The position numbers and the translations under genes were made by a program. This document shows positions 1 through 10,000 of a stretch of 61,245 nucleotides of DNA, piece by piece. The notes below the pieces were generated by a model that had not been told where the DNA came from, ran no database searches, and was given only the letters and a program-made list of their open reading frames with translations. Source of the DNA: Priapulus caudatus. Lineage: Eukaryota > Priapulida > Priapulimorpha > Priapulimorphida > Priapulidae. The first letter of the stretch is position 1; each line of letters begins with the position of its first letter. The DNA lies in assembly GCF_000485595.1 (NCBI RefSeq), contig NW_014577136.1:523499-584743 (forward strand), given 5' to 3'.

Positions 1-380
1 TGTTTTGACCGGACACTCACTATTTACAGTGACGTGTTTCCTGGTGGTACGTACTACAGGCACATTCATTTTTATTATCAATGCATGGCTGGGTATTAGC
101 TTGATATTAGTCAATACGGGCATGATGTAGTAGTATCGCGATCGCTATACCTCCCGCCTGATTTGCTTGTCAGTTGAGTGTGTGGGGCATCAATCGGCAA
201 CGAAGGCCGTGGGTAGACCCGCTGTTTGTTCCTTCAGCCGGCTCATGGTAGCAAAAGAATATCAATTATTAGTATCATCGCCCGAACGATTATAGGAAAT
301 CCTGCGCGCTGATTGGTCGAGACCTAGGCGATTATTTTTCGATAATCACTTCTAGGATTTACATTGTAGTGGCGCCAAAA

Positions 381-518
381 ATGGCGGCTAGATTTGTAAA
401 TGTTACGGAAGCCGAAATTGACAAATTTAAAGAAAATGCTGTCTCCAAAAGTACCAAATATCGGGCAATGATACTAAAACAATTATTCGCCTCAGGCTCG
501 GTGAATCTTGTTGAATAA
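381..518 (+). pseudogene. Crypton/ZMYM-like recombinase N-terminus fragment
   Basis: A 45-codon reading frame from an ATG: MAARFVNVTEAEIDKFKENA, then VSKSTKYRAM, ending in TAA. The pattern RF..(L/V)(T/S)E.(D/E)I(D/E)...E(N)..SK(N/S)TK is what I remember of the start of multicopy invertebrate tyrosine-recombinase (Crypton/DUF3504, ZMYM-type) proteins. Only this first segment is present. It may be a stranded first exon or chance; no catalytic residues are visible. Confidence 0.35.
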
Positions 519-601
519 TTGTTAAAGAATGAATAATAGAGATTAATAGAGATCTATAAGAAGAAGAACAATAATAATAGAGATCTCTATTATTCACTCT
601 T
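519..601. repeat. Degenerate hairpin-element relic
   Basis: Left arm AAGAATGAATAATAGAGAT (524 onward) and right arm ATCTCTATTATTCACTCTTG (near 582-601) are complementary, with short repeats between. The right end CTCTTG followed by ATAATAT resembles the 7-bp-TSD hairpin family, but no matching left duplication remains. Confidence 0.45.
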
Positions 602-610
602 GATAATATG

Positions 611-870
611 GCTCAAGGGGTCGTTGTCGTATCAGGTACTACAGATATGTACCCGAGGTACATATATGTAGACACAAAGTGTACCAGACTTGTACTACAG
701 AAGTGTACCCTAACCCTAACACTAACCCTAACCCTAACGCTAACCCTAACCTTAACCCTAACTCTAACTCTAAACATACCTTATATAAAAATATAAACTT
801 AATACTAAACAACCTAAAACTACCTCGGGTACATATCTGTAGTACCTGATACGACAACGACCCCATCTGC
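611..870 (-). mobile_element. Telomere-repeat MITE, copy 1 (9-bp TSD)
   Basis: 260-bp element with long terminal inverted repeats (GGGGTCGTTGTCGTATCAGG..., continuing ACTACAGATATGTACC) and an internal run of CCCTAA. Flanked by GATAATATG (602-610) and GATAATATC (871-879), 8 of 9 identical. Reverse orientation relative to the other copies (ends GCTCAAGGGG and CCCCATCTGC). Long TIRs plus a 9-bp TSD suggest a Mutator-type non-autonomous element; no transposase present. Confidence 0.85.
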
Positions 871-878
871 GATAATAT

Positions 879-956
879 CAGGGGCTAATAATAACAAATT
901 GTCATATGACAAATTGTCATTATTAACCCCTGATAATTTGTCATTATTAAACCCCG
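879..956. mobile_element. 7-bp-TSD hairpin element, 78 bp
   Basis: Starts CAGGGGCTAATAATAACAAA and contains the complementary arm TTGTCATTATTAACCCCTG plus a second partial repeat of that arm ending ACCCCG. Flanked on both sides by ATAATAT (872-878 and 957-963). Belongs to the CA(A/G)(A/G)(A/G)G-ended family. Confidence 0.72.
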
Positions 957-963
957 ATAATAT

Positions 964-1139
964 CAAGAGTACATAATAGAGATTATTATGTACAATTTTA
1001 ACTTACATATATACAATTATATTATGCAATTAAATAATTATATTAAGGTTTTGGTAGAAGTAACCCTGACTCACTTCAACATCACAACGTATAACGAGTT
1101 TAATTCCAGAGCAATTCTCTATTATTATATGTACTCTTG
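964..1139. mobile_element. 7-bp-TSD hairpin-ended element, 176 bp
   Basis: Left end CAAGAGTACATAATAGAGAT, right end CTCTATTATTATATGTACTCTTG in reverse complement (one extra base), with about 130 bp of AT-rich sequence between. Flanked by ATAATAT at 957-963 and 1140-1146. A further family start, CAGGAGTTAATAATGACAAT, follows directly at 1147. Confidence 0.72.
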
Positions 1140-1546
1140 ATAATATCAGGAGTTAATAATGACAATTTTTTCCCTGTTCCTGATCATATATACCGGGTTC
1201 GGTTGCCGCGGCAGTATAGTGTGAGTGTGCGAGTATTGTTCTCTTCGACTCAGACGTTAGCGCGCCTTCAACTCTAGGCTGAGGTTTATTGTTTTCCAGT
1301 TGTATTTAGTCGTCATCCTTACATTCGTGCCTGTGTCACCTCTGTACAACTTTCCCTATATGTGTGTAAGACGCAAAAATGCATCATCGCCTATTCCGTA
1401 CCGGATAACCGTACGCTTCTATAGTGCGACGGGAACACTTCATTTAGACTGCATAGTGACTGCGTATTACTAACGCAGATGGGGTCGTTGTCGTATTAGG
1501 TACTACAGATATGTAGCCGAGGTAGTTTTAGGTTGTTTAGTATTAT

Positions 1547-1582
1547 CAGGAGTAGATAAAGGGATACCTTTATCTACTCCTG
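1547..1582. mobile_element. 36-bp palindromic mobile hairpin with visible empty site
   Basis: Perfect 16-bp arms CAGGAGTAGATAAAGG and complement around the 4-base loop GATA. Flanked by GTATTAT (1540-1546 and 1583-1589). Sibling copies of the host MITE (for example near 22700-22712 and 3509-3521) carry the uninterrupted TTTAGTATTATGTTTAT, which is the empty site. This proves insertion with a 7-bp duplication. Confidence 0.92.
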
Positions 1583-1691
1583 GTATTATGTTTATATTTT
1601 ATATGAGGTATGTTTAGGGTTAGGGTTAGGGTTAGGGTACACTTCTGTAGTACAAGTCTCAAGTCTGGTACACTTTGTGTATACATATATG

Positions 1692-2055
1692 CAGTGCTGC
1701 CAACTCTCACGCATTGACCGTGAGACTCACGCATTTTGACCAAATCTCACGCTCTCACGCTCTCACGCTGATCTTACAATATCTCACGCACAGCCAAAAA
1801 ATGCTGAGATATCTCACGCATGAATATCATCTCTTCATGAATAAAACGCTGAAATATCTCACGCACAGCCAAAAAAATCGTACAATATCTGAAAACAGTC
1901 ACTTTAGTATGCACCAAATTGCACAAATTGAAGTTATAAAATGCAAAAGCTCCCTACCGTGGGAGGGGGAAAACCCCCCTCACACGCCCACCCCGCTCGG
2001 TCGCTTCGCTCCCTCGCATCTCACTCTCACCTATCACCCAATGTTGGCAGTCCTG
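1692..2055 (+). mobile_element. CAGTGCTGCCAAC MITE (hAT-like, 6-bp TSD), copy 1
   Basis: 364 bp with ends CAGTGCTGCCAACTCTCACG and TTGGCAGTCCTG. Interior has repeated TCTCACGCA motifs. Flanked by TATATG (1686-1691 and 2056-2061). Uninterrupted siblings of the host MITE read ACATATATGTACCT, confirming the 6-bp duplication. Ends fit hAT-type termini. Confidence 0.88.
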
Positions 2056-2809
2056 TATATGTACCTCGGGTACACATCTGTAGTACCTGATACGACAACG
2101 ACCCCTTGAGCATTACTAACGGGGGTCATCTTCCACCTATACTTAACACCGTCCTGTTTATCTTACTAGCTGCTAGCTAGGGCACGCGGTCGGGCCTCGT
2201 AATGGCGAAACGTTGCTCTTGCTGTTAGGCACTCCACTCGCACTCCCTCCCAAGACTGCCGCCAAGATGGACCGTTCCATATTGGCTGTGTTTAATCAGA
2301 CACGTCTTGGGATTGCTCCTAAAGTCTTTACTGGAGAAATAGTACGTCCGCGCGGCAGCCTGTATGGCGAACACACGTCTTGATACAGCAGATGTGCGCG
2401 GATATATATCTATCGGACGGAAAGGCAGAGGAATTATGTCAGGCGAAAAAGAGAGACTGCCTGAAAAAATAAACCAGTGCACGTGGCGCTTGATGGTGTA
2501 TATGCGCTGACCTTATGATGTGCCGAAAGTGGGTGACAAAAAAGTTACCAGACATTAACCGAAACGACATGGTCGGGGAGAGTGAGATAGGGTTTTCCTG
2601 GTGCAAAACCCGCTTCTATAGCTGTTATTATAGGAGTCGCTTGTAAACGCGATTTCTGTACAGTTTACAGTTTTAACATATCGTCTATATCCAGCTCACC
2701 GTTGTGAACATTCAATGGTGTGTGTGTGCGTGGGCGGGGGAGTCTCTTCTTTACATGCTTCTGAGAGCATAAATGTGAGAGTTCGCAGAAGTTGGGCATG
2801 GCGCAGTTT

Positions 2810-2880
2810 AGCTGAGAGGGACTATGCCCCCCAGGGTACTTTCGGAACGTACCCTGGGTACGGCGGTATACCGGAACGAG
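2810..2880 (+). repeat. Fragment of the AGGGTCTATGTC palindromic element
   Basis: AGCTGAGAGGGACTATGCCC followed by CCAGGGTACTTTCGGAACGT and a palindromic ACCCTGGGTA stretch. It matches one end of the elements at 14918-15143 and 21761-22015; the other end is missing. Confidence 0.65.
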
Positions 2881-3353
2881 TATGACACATTAGTTATCAT
2901 TATTAATGGTCTAGTAGACCATTATCTTAGTTAGACCATTATCTTAGTAGACCATTATTTATCATAATAAATGACACATGTGCTTCCTATAGAATCGATT
3001 TTCGATTTAGAGTTATCGGTAGTTGATTATCGGCTCGTATTTGGCACCACTGTAGTCACACAGCCAGCATACGCACAACCCATACAAACTGTCATATTAA
3101 TAAATGTGTCTCGATCGTCAAAATGCTGACTTAATTTATGACCTTTTTGCACGCGAATGATCTGCTCTAAGCTATTAATGTATAGATGGACTATTAATTA
3201 ACATTTAACCCACGACCGTTGCCTGCGGCATTATTCATATAGCTTGTTTTCCCAACACTGTACAACGTGCAGTTAAGAGTAAATCAGGTTCTATCGCGCT
3301 AACATATTCAAGGACGACTAGTTCTATTTCAACTTTGAATAGTTACATAATAT

Positions 3354-3394
3354 CAGGAGTGAATAATAATAGAATCTATTATTATTCACTCCTG
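3354..3394. mobile_element. 41-bp palindromic mobile hairpin
   Basis: Perfect 20-bp arms CAGGAGTGAATAATAATAGA and complement around a single A. Flanked by ATAATAT at 3347-3353 and 3395-3401. Confidence 0.9.
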
Positions 3395-3453
3395 ATAATA
3401 TAAATGTTAATTTGTAAGCGAAATACGTTACCACGTGCGCACAAACCAGTTAG

Positions 3454-3722
3454 GCAGATGGGGTCGTTGTCGTATCAGGTACTACATCGTACCCGAGGTA
3501 GTTTTAGGTTGTTTAGTATTATGTTTATATTTTTATATAAGGTATGTTTAGGGTTAGGGTTAGGGTTAGGGCTAGGGTTAGGGTACACTTCTGTAGTACA
3601 AGTCTGGTACACTTTGTGTATACATATGATCAGGAGCGTATAATGACAAATACGCTCCTGATATGATATATGTACTTCGGGTACATATCTGTAGTACCTG
3701 ATACGACAACGACCCCTTCAGC
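3454..3722 (+). mobile_element. Telomere-repeat MITE, copy 3 (9-bp TSD)
   Basis: 269 bp, ends GCAGATGGGGTCG and CGACCCCTTCAGC, with six (T/C)TAGGG-type units near 3549-3582. Perfect duplication ACCAGTTAG at 3445-3453 and 3723-3731. A 30-bp hairpin element (3631-3660) is inserted near its right end. Confidence 0.92.
3631..3660. mobile_element. 30-bp mobile hairpin
   Basis: CAGGAGCGTA and complement TACGCTCCTG around a 10-base loop. Flanked by ATATGAT at 3624-3630 and 3661-3667. Looks like an internally deleted version of the 55-bp element at 39212-39266. Confidence 0.88.
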
Positions 3723-4174
3723 ACCAGTTAGCACGTTTGGCACATGCGATCAAAAAAGATAGTAGAAGCCTGCGCAACCATGCTAAATAAAAATAAGAAA
3801 GTCGACACCCATGGTTAAAATAACACGCAGTAATATAACGTAACAGACGTAACATAACGTAACAAACACGACATCAGAATCGGAAGTTACGAGGTCAGAT
3901 AATTATAGGATATAGAGTTTGCTAGTTGCCCTAACTAATTAATAATTACTAACTATAGCTAATATCGCTGCGCTACGTACAGCCCCCGTGAGGGTCCTAA
4001 ATTTCCCAAGCTTTGTAATTACATGCAGTAAAAGGACAATAACGATTTTTTGAGCTCGATCAATGAAATGGTCTGCTAGCTGTACGTCGATCCAGATAAA
4101 AATCCCTTATCCCATTTTAACCAATATAAACTTTTTTATAACCAATATAAAATAGTAACTTTGTACTTTTTCAG

Positions 4175-4335
4175 ATGGATTAAGTTTGAGGAAAATGTAG
4201 AAATCGACGCCAGTCGGTGGTCTAAGCCCCATGTCTCCACCATCTCCCTGCACGCACTGTTCGAGCTGCGATACGTCCTACTCAATGGTCCAGTCGTACT
4301 CGACGCAGACGTCAACTCCTACTCTGACGTCATCG
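4175..4335 (+). CDS. SLC4 exon a (N-domain)
   Basis: Acceptor TTTTTCAG at 4167-4174, donor GTGAGT at 4336. Encodes visible residues 1-53, beginning [20 protein letters not shown] and continuing with [12 protein letters not shown], a hallmark of the SLC4 cytosolic domain. The first base completes a codon from an upstream exon not found in the window, so the gene extends to the left. Confidence 0.95.
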
Positions 4336-4606
4336 GTGAGTGATGACGTTTTACTGAAAATTGTAACGAAACGTAGGTGATGACTAGATTTGCTTTATTT
4401 TGTACATTATAGGTGAGCATGCAGTTATAACTATACAACTGTGACCAATGTAAATGCTATAAAGTAATGATAATTTATCACTTGTTCGTACATTCATCGG
4501 TTTTAGTCTATGCCGACCCTGAATGTTTCAAGTTACGAAGTTTTGTGCAAAGATGATACAGTTTGCGTTATAATGGTCAGTTTCATAAAATGATAAATTT
4601 GGTGTG

Positions 4607-4682
<76 letters not shown>

Positions 4683-7027
4683 TATACACATATAATTGCA
4701 ATAAATAAAAGGGAATATTTAAGCATTACAAATTGTAATTAAACAGGGAAAGGGGAAAACTGATTGGGCATAGAAACAATGACCACGCCTGTGTGTGGTC
4801 GAAGAGAACAGAAGATCGTTGATCATTGAAAGTCTGATCTTTGAAGTTTATTTTATGAACTCGAGCTGATGAGTGATGAACACGATTTTCTATGACTGAT
4901 TTAGCTACCCTACTGATGAACACAACTGTCAAATATAACACTGCAGTGAGATAGATTCTAATAATTACAGTGCGTTCAAATATTCGATTTAATTTTTGAC
5001 GTGATATCTGACTTATAAGCCATCATAAGAATATTTAAATTTATTCATTAAATATGTTACAATATTATGAACTATTGGACATTGGTGAGATATTTACCCG
5101 CACGGATTTGTCTGCCCTACGCATGCCAATAAGATTTGGTGCGGCAGAAAAGTTATTTTTTGAAGGGTGGTTTTTGAGGATGTAGTGTTGAGGATTTTGT
5201 AAGCGCTTCGATTTTTCGTTTAACCCATGCGAACATTCGGTATTTAAATGTCATAATACATCAACAATACATAAAATCTCGAAACAGTATCAGTTATATT
5301 GGAGAAGTGTATTATATAACTGTAGAAGAGCAGCTATCTTTTGCTTATCTCACACCTGAAAACTAGCTTTATTCTTTCTGTTAATATTTATATAAGCGTG
5401 TCTCACAAAATCTCAGGTATCCCCAATTTTATATAGGTATGCATAGAATCAGGAGTTGGTTAGCAAAAGAATCTGCTATTATCCATCTTCCTATAGAATG
5501 GATATAGTATTCCTGTACCAATAGTACGGCAACGAAATGCTCTTCTGAGGGAGCAATGTGAAATAGGGTCCACGTGTTTTTATGCAGTTCGATATTCAAT
5601 GTTATTACCTCCGCCAGGGGCTTGGCGGAGGTTATGTTTTCACCGGCGTGTGTTAACCTGTATGATACAGGCGGTATGTTTCGCTTCACTACACTATCTA
5701 CACTATCAAGGCGGTGAAGTGTAGTGAAGCGGAACCGGAACCGCCTGTATCATACAGGTTACGGCGTGTGTTTGAGTGTTGGTTTGTGGGTTTGTGTACG
5801 CTCGCTGATTGGCTGATTGGCCCGCCACCACCGCCGCGCCGGAACCGCCTGTATCATACAGGTTAAGCCTAACTGAAAAAGTTAAGGACGGATTGTCATA
5901 AAATTTTCAGGATACGTCAGAAATGGGCTAACTTAGAATTGATGAGACTGCCTTGATGGTGTTCCGGATCCAATTAATTAATTCATTCATTCATTAATTA
6001 ATACAATTTTCATGATAGGTCAGAAATGGGGTAACTTAGAATTGATTACATTTTGGTGGTGATCTGGATCCAATTAATTTGTTTACTTAATTAATTAATT
6101 AATTAATAAAAAAAATTACATTGAGAGAATTCAGCTGCCTTGGTCTGCCTTGCTCTGCCTTGCTCTAGTGTTTAGATATGGAATCAAAAGTGATACCACT
6201 CTGGTACCCCTGAGCATTTTTACAATACGCAAACAGGGCCGTAGGCTAAGCAAATGCCTAAGGCGGGGGGGGCAGTGAAGAATCCAGGATTTCAAGGAGG
6301 GGGTGAGAAATAGGTGGGAGGTCTGGGGGTCCAGAAAATGTTGAAAATGTAGATTACAGGAGATGGTATTTGAGGCGCTTTTGTGTACATGTACAGCCTT
6401 CATTCTGACTACGACAATTCTCTTTTAGTAGAACACTTTTTTTTTATTGCTCCAAAATCTAGGGGGCAGCTGCCCCCTTGCCCTCCCCCCAGGCTACGGC
6501 CCTGGCAAATGAAGGCTGCCATTAATGATAAATAAATTCCTTTCAATATAGCTTCGCAATTGTCCATGAGATCACCAAAAATCGTGTTTCTAGACCCATG
6601 TTTTATTGACCTAATACGCCGATGATGTTATTTTAAAGCTAAAGTCATATATACTTAGTGATATATGCACAAAATTGGTTACTCTGTCATAGTAAATATG
6701 TATAGCCGTTCTATTCACTCCCAACAACAGATACGATCATGAACGCATTACGAGAAGATGGCAAACTGACGAGCGACAAAATGGAGAGTGCGCTGAATGA
6801 AGCTCTCACTCGCAAGTTCACTCATCAGATACACAAACGGCCGGCGATGAACAAGCTAACAAAGGGTAGGTAGACGCCTGTAATCCCTAACATCACTTCT
6901 GACAGTAGCTAAAACCAGTTTGAGATAGAGCACGTGAGAACGTTACCGGTCTTATATCTTCTAATACTAATAGAAATAAATGTGATTGCAGTCGATAAGA
7001 AGTTGTGGGGCCAGCCATACGAACCAT

Positions 7028-7063
<36 letters not shown>

Positions 7064-10000
7064 ATGGGCATATGGCACGTGATTGAACTTAAATTAGCTG
7101 GACTGTTTCCAAGTAAAGCCGATACTTTCCCAGCCAAGCAACCTGTTGAATCGCTACATCCTTTGTTAGCATTCGATACTATTTGTCATATGCTGATAAA
7201 ATATGAAGATAGCAAGATGGGGGGCGAGCCGAATTTTACTAGTGGAACCGGATTGTAATCCACTTTGATATATCCACCTGATTCGCGGAATGTGGTTTAT
7301 ATGGCGTGCACATATGTAGAAATATTTTCCGTACCAACCACAATTAATCCCACCCAACCTAGGAGATAGTTTACATTTATTTGTGAGCTGTCTTGAGACT
7401 TGGAAACTCTCTTCTAATAGCTAAAACGTTTAATATATTATTAAAACTTTATTTATTTCATAGAATGCAAACAATAATAAAAATGTAACTAACTTGTCTG
7501 AGCTGTCTTAGCGTAATTTCTTATTAATTTGTTGCTATGCACTTCGTTTAAATGTTTATACTATCGCCTTGCGTTGTTGACTATGATCGTAAGCCTGTGA
7601 CAACTACTAAACGGGGATAATAAATTTTATGCTGTTTAGTCTAAAGTCAATATTTCGACAATATTCACCAGAACAATCCTTCTATCATGTAAATATTCAC
7701 GCAGCTAATTAACCGTGAATCATGATTGACGTTTTTACCCTGCAATACTTTTCCGCCCTACCTGACTTCGCTTTAGGATGAGAATAAAGTTGGAATGATT
7801 GTGGCTTGAATACGCGAGAATGTCTAAATCATGGACGTGTTTTTACCGCCACACAAACGTTTGTTCAAAAATAATCCTCTTTTGTTATCGATGGTGAATT
7901 GTCCGTATATTTTTCCTGATTAACGTGCTAGTTAATACTGCGATGATCGTAACATGGCTGTTTTCATGTCTATACGCGTAGGTGACCCAAGCACTCGACG
8001 CCGCAAGGAATCTGATACTACGAAAGTCGACGAAGATCAATTGGGTACTCTAGACTTATATGCCGGTTGCTAAAAAATATATCACTGCACTACAGTATTT
8101 TCGATATTACGTATCAAGTAGTGTGTGTGCGCGTGCGTGCGTGTGTGCGTGCGTGCGTGCGTGCGTGTGCGTGCGTGCGTGCGTGTATGTGTGTGTGGCC
8201 ATGTGCTCAAGTTTAAAATGTGTGAATGCATGTAGACTTATATATCCACGCATTCGCTATTACTATTAAAGCGCATGTACACGTGCTCACCTATCTATCT
8301 GTAGTCAAACGTTTATAACCTGCCTAGTTGTACACAGATAAATTTATCAGGTGTTCTTCAAAGTATCTAATAATTATAATGCTGATATGCCCATGTACGC
8401 ATACAATGCGCGCACGCACACACGCTCACATACACGCGCGCAGATACATGCGCGCACGCATGCAAGCAGGCATGCACGCATTTACGCACGCACGGATGGA
8501 CGGACGGTCACACGCAAACGTATGCGCACGAGTATATGCACACGCACACGCGCACGCGTTTATGGATGCTCGTTTCGTCGCACACACGCACGCACGCACA
8601 CACATATGCCAACACGCACGCACACAGGCTAGCACGCCCATACGCACGCGCACATGCACGCTCGCACGTGCACACCACACACGCACACGCTAGCACACAT
8701 ACACACCACGCACACATCGACCAGCGCACGCACGCGCACACCACACACGCACACACACTCACAGGCTAGAACACGTTGCCATACACACCACACACACATC
8801 GACCAGCGCACGCACGCACACACGCACGCACGCACGCACGCACGCACGCACACGACTGCATGAACACCCTTTCAAATACGAATACATTTCAAATGACATT
8901 AATGCCATTAATTTGTGTAAATCTTCAACCAGACATCCCTATCCACTTTAAAACTGGAAGGCCCGACCACACATCGACGACGACATCGCCACAAAGGGTC
9001 TACAGTGATCATGACTTGCCACTATACGGCAACGGCGAAACTGACCCCGCCGAGCTCTCAGAAGCTCGTGATAACGTGGGGCCACTGCCATCTAAGAGTA
9101 CCAAGGTATTGTAAGCGTGTGGTGTAACTCCGCGACCTGGCACCGGTGTTGTTTGATCACAGAAGTTGAGTCCGTGATCAAACAACTACGGTGCCAAGTC
9201 GCGATCGATATCATACAATCTGCACAGTTATGGTTCTAGTCTCCAATTCATATTTTTCTCGCTATTTGCTCGACACCATGCAAATATCCCGTAGCTTATA
9301 CAGAGATGTAAGTTTTACGATTTTTGACGGAATTCAGATTTTCTGATATTTTCAATAAAGATTCCGATTCTGTGAGATGGCCTGAAATTGCACCCAAGGA
9401 TACTGAAAATTCCAAAAAGTCTCTATGTCGAGCACCCCCGCCTACGCAAGGACATGCCAGGTGCCCTTCTGGGTGCCATTCGCCCGCCATTCAGTGGCCT
9501 TATACGGCCACTGTTGTCGGAGTGTCTTTCTATTTTCCTATTTTCTGGACAAATACCGCTTACATCTCTGCTTATAACAATAAATGATGACATTATTTCG
9601 TCACCGTTAATTATTCTTTTTCCTTTGTCTTTTTTTCTTTTTCATGATAATGCAATGAGTGATAACTGCATTGTTTGCGTGTTTTTTGCCTTGTTTATGT
9701 GTTTGTTTGCATTGTTTCCGTGTTTGCAGGCGCACAATGCCTACATGATGAAGAAGATCCCAATTGGCTCCCAGGCAGCAAGCATCCTACTAGGGGAGGT
9801 TGATTTTGTTGAGCACATGCTCAGTGTTTTCATCCGTCTCAGTCCAGCCGTTGTGATCCCACAAATGGTGGAGGTGACGATTCCAACTAGGTAAAATAAA
9901 GACCAGATTACAGTGACAGTTCGGAATTTTTTTATGTCTAAATCACCTAGACGTTGAGAGGCAGGAACTATTTGTTTACGTGAATTTGTAGCAACGACGT

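Larger units (their letters stand above)
1475..2111 (+). mobile_element. Telomere-repeat MITE, copy 2, with two nested insertions
   Basis: Begins GCAGATGGGGTCGTTGTCG and ends CGACAACGACCCCTTGAGC. Flanked by the perfect 9-bp duplication ATTACTAAC (1466-1474 and 2112-2120). Contains four GTTAGG units near 1615-1638. A palindromic hairpin (1547-1582) and a CAGTGCTGCC element (1692-2055) are inserted inside it. Confidence 0.9.

Noticed and set aside
2225-2482. Minus-strand 85-residue frame as an upstream gene
   Set aside because: No recognisable motif, no splice signals, and composition like the surrounding intron.
3541-3585. True chromosome end or fusion point suggested by TTAGGG runs
   Set aside because: The run lies between inverted repeats with a perfect 9-bp target duplication, so it is cargo of a MITE.
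8328-8863. Many overlapping open frames on both strands rich in Ala, Arg, His, Thr or Cys and Val
   Set aside because: They are translations of a CACG/AC repeat, open in several frames at once.
9492-9513. Palindrome CAGTGGCC...GGCCACTG as another mobile hairpin
   Set aside because: Ends differ from the family and no flanking duplication is present.
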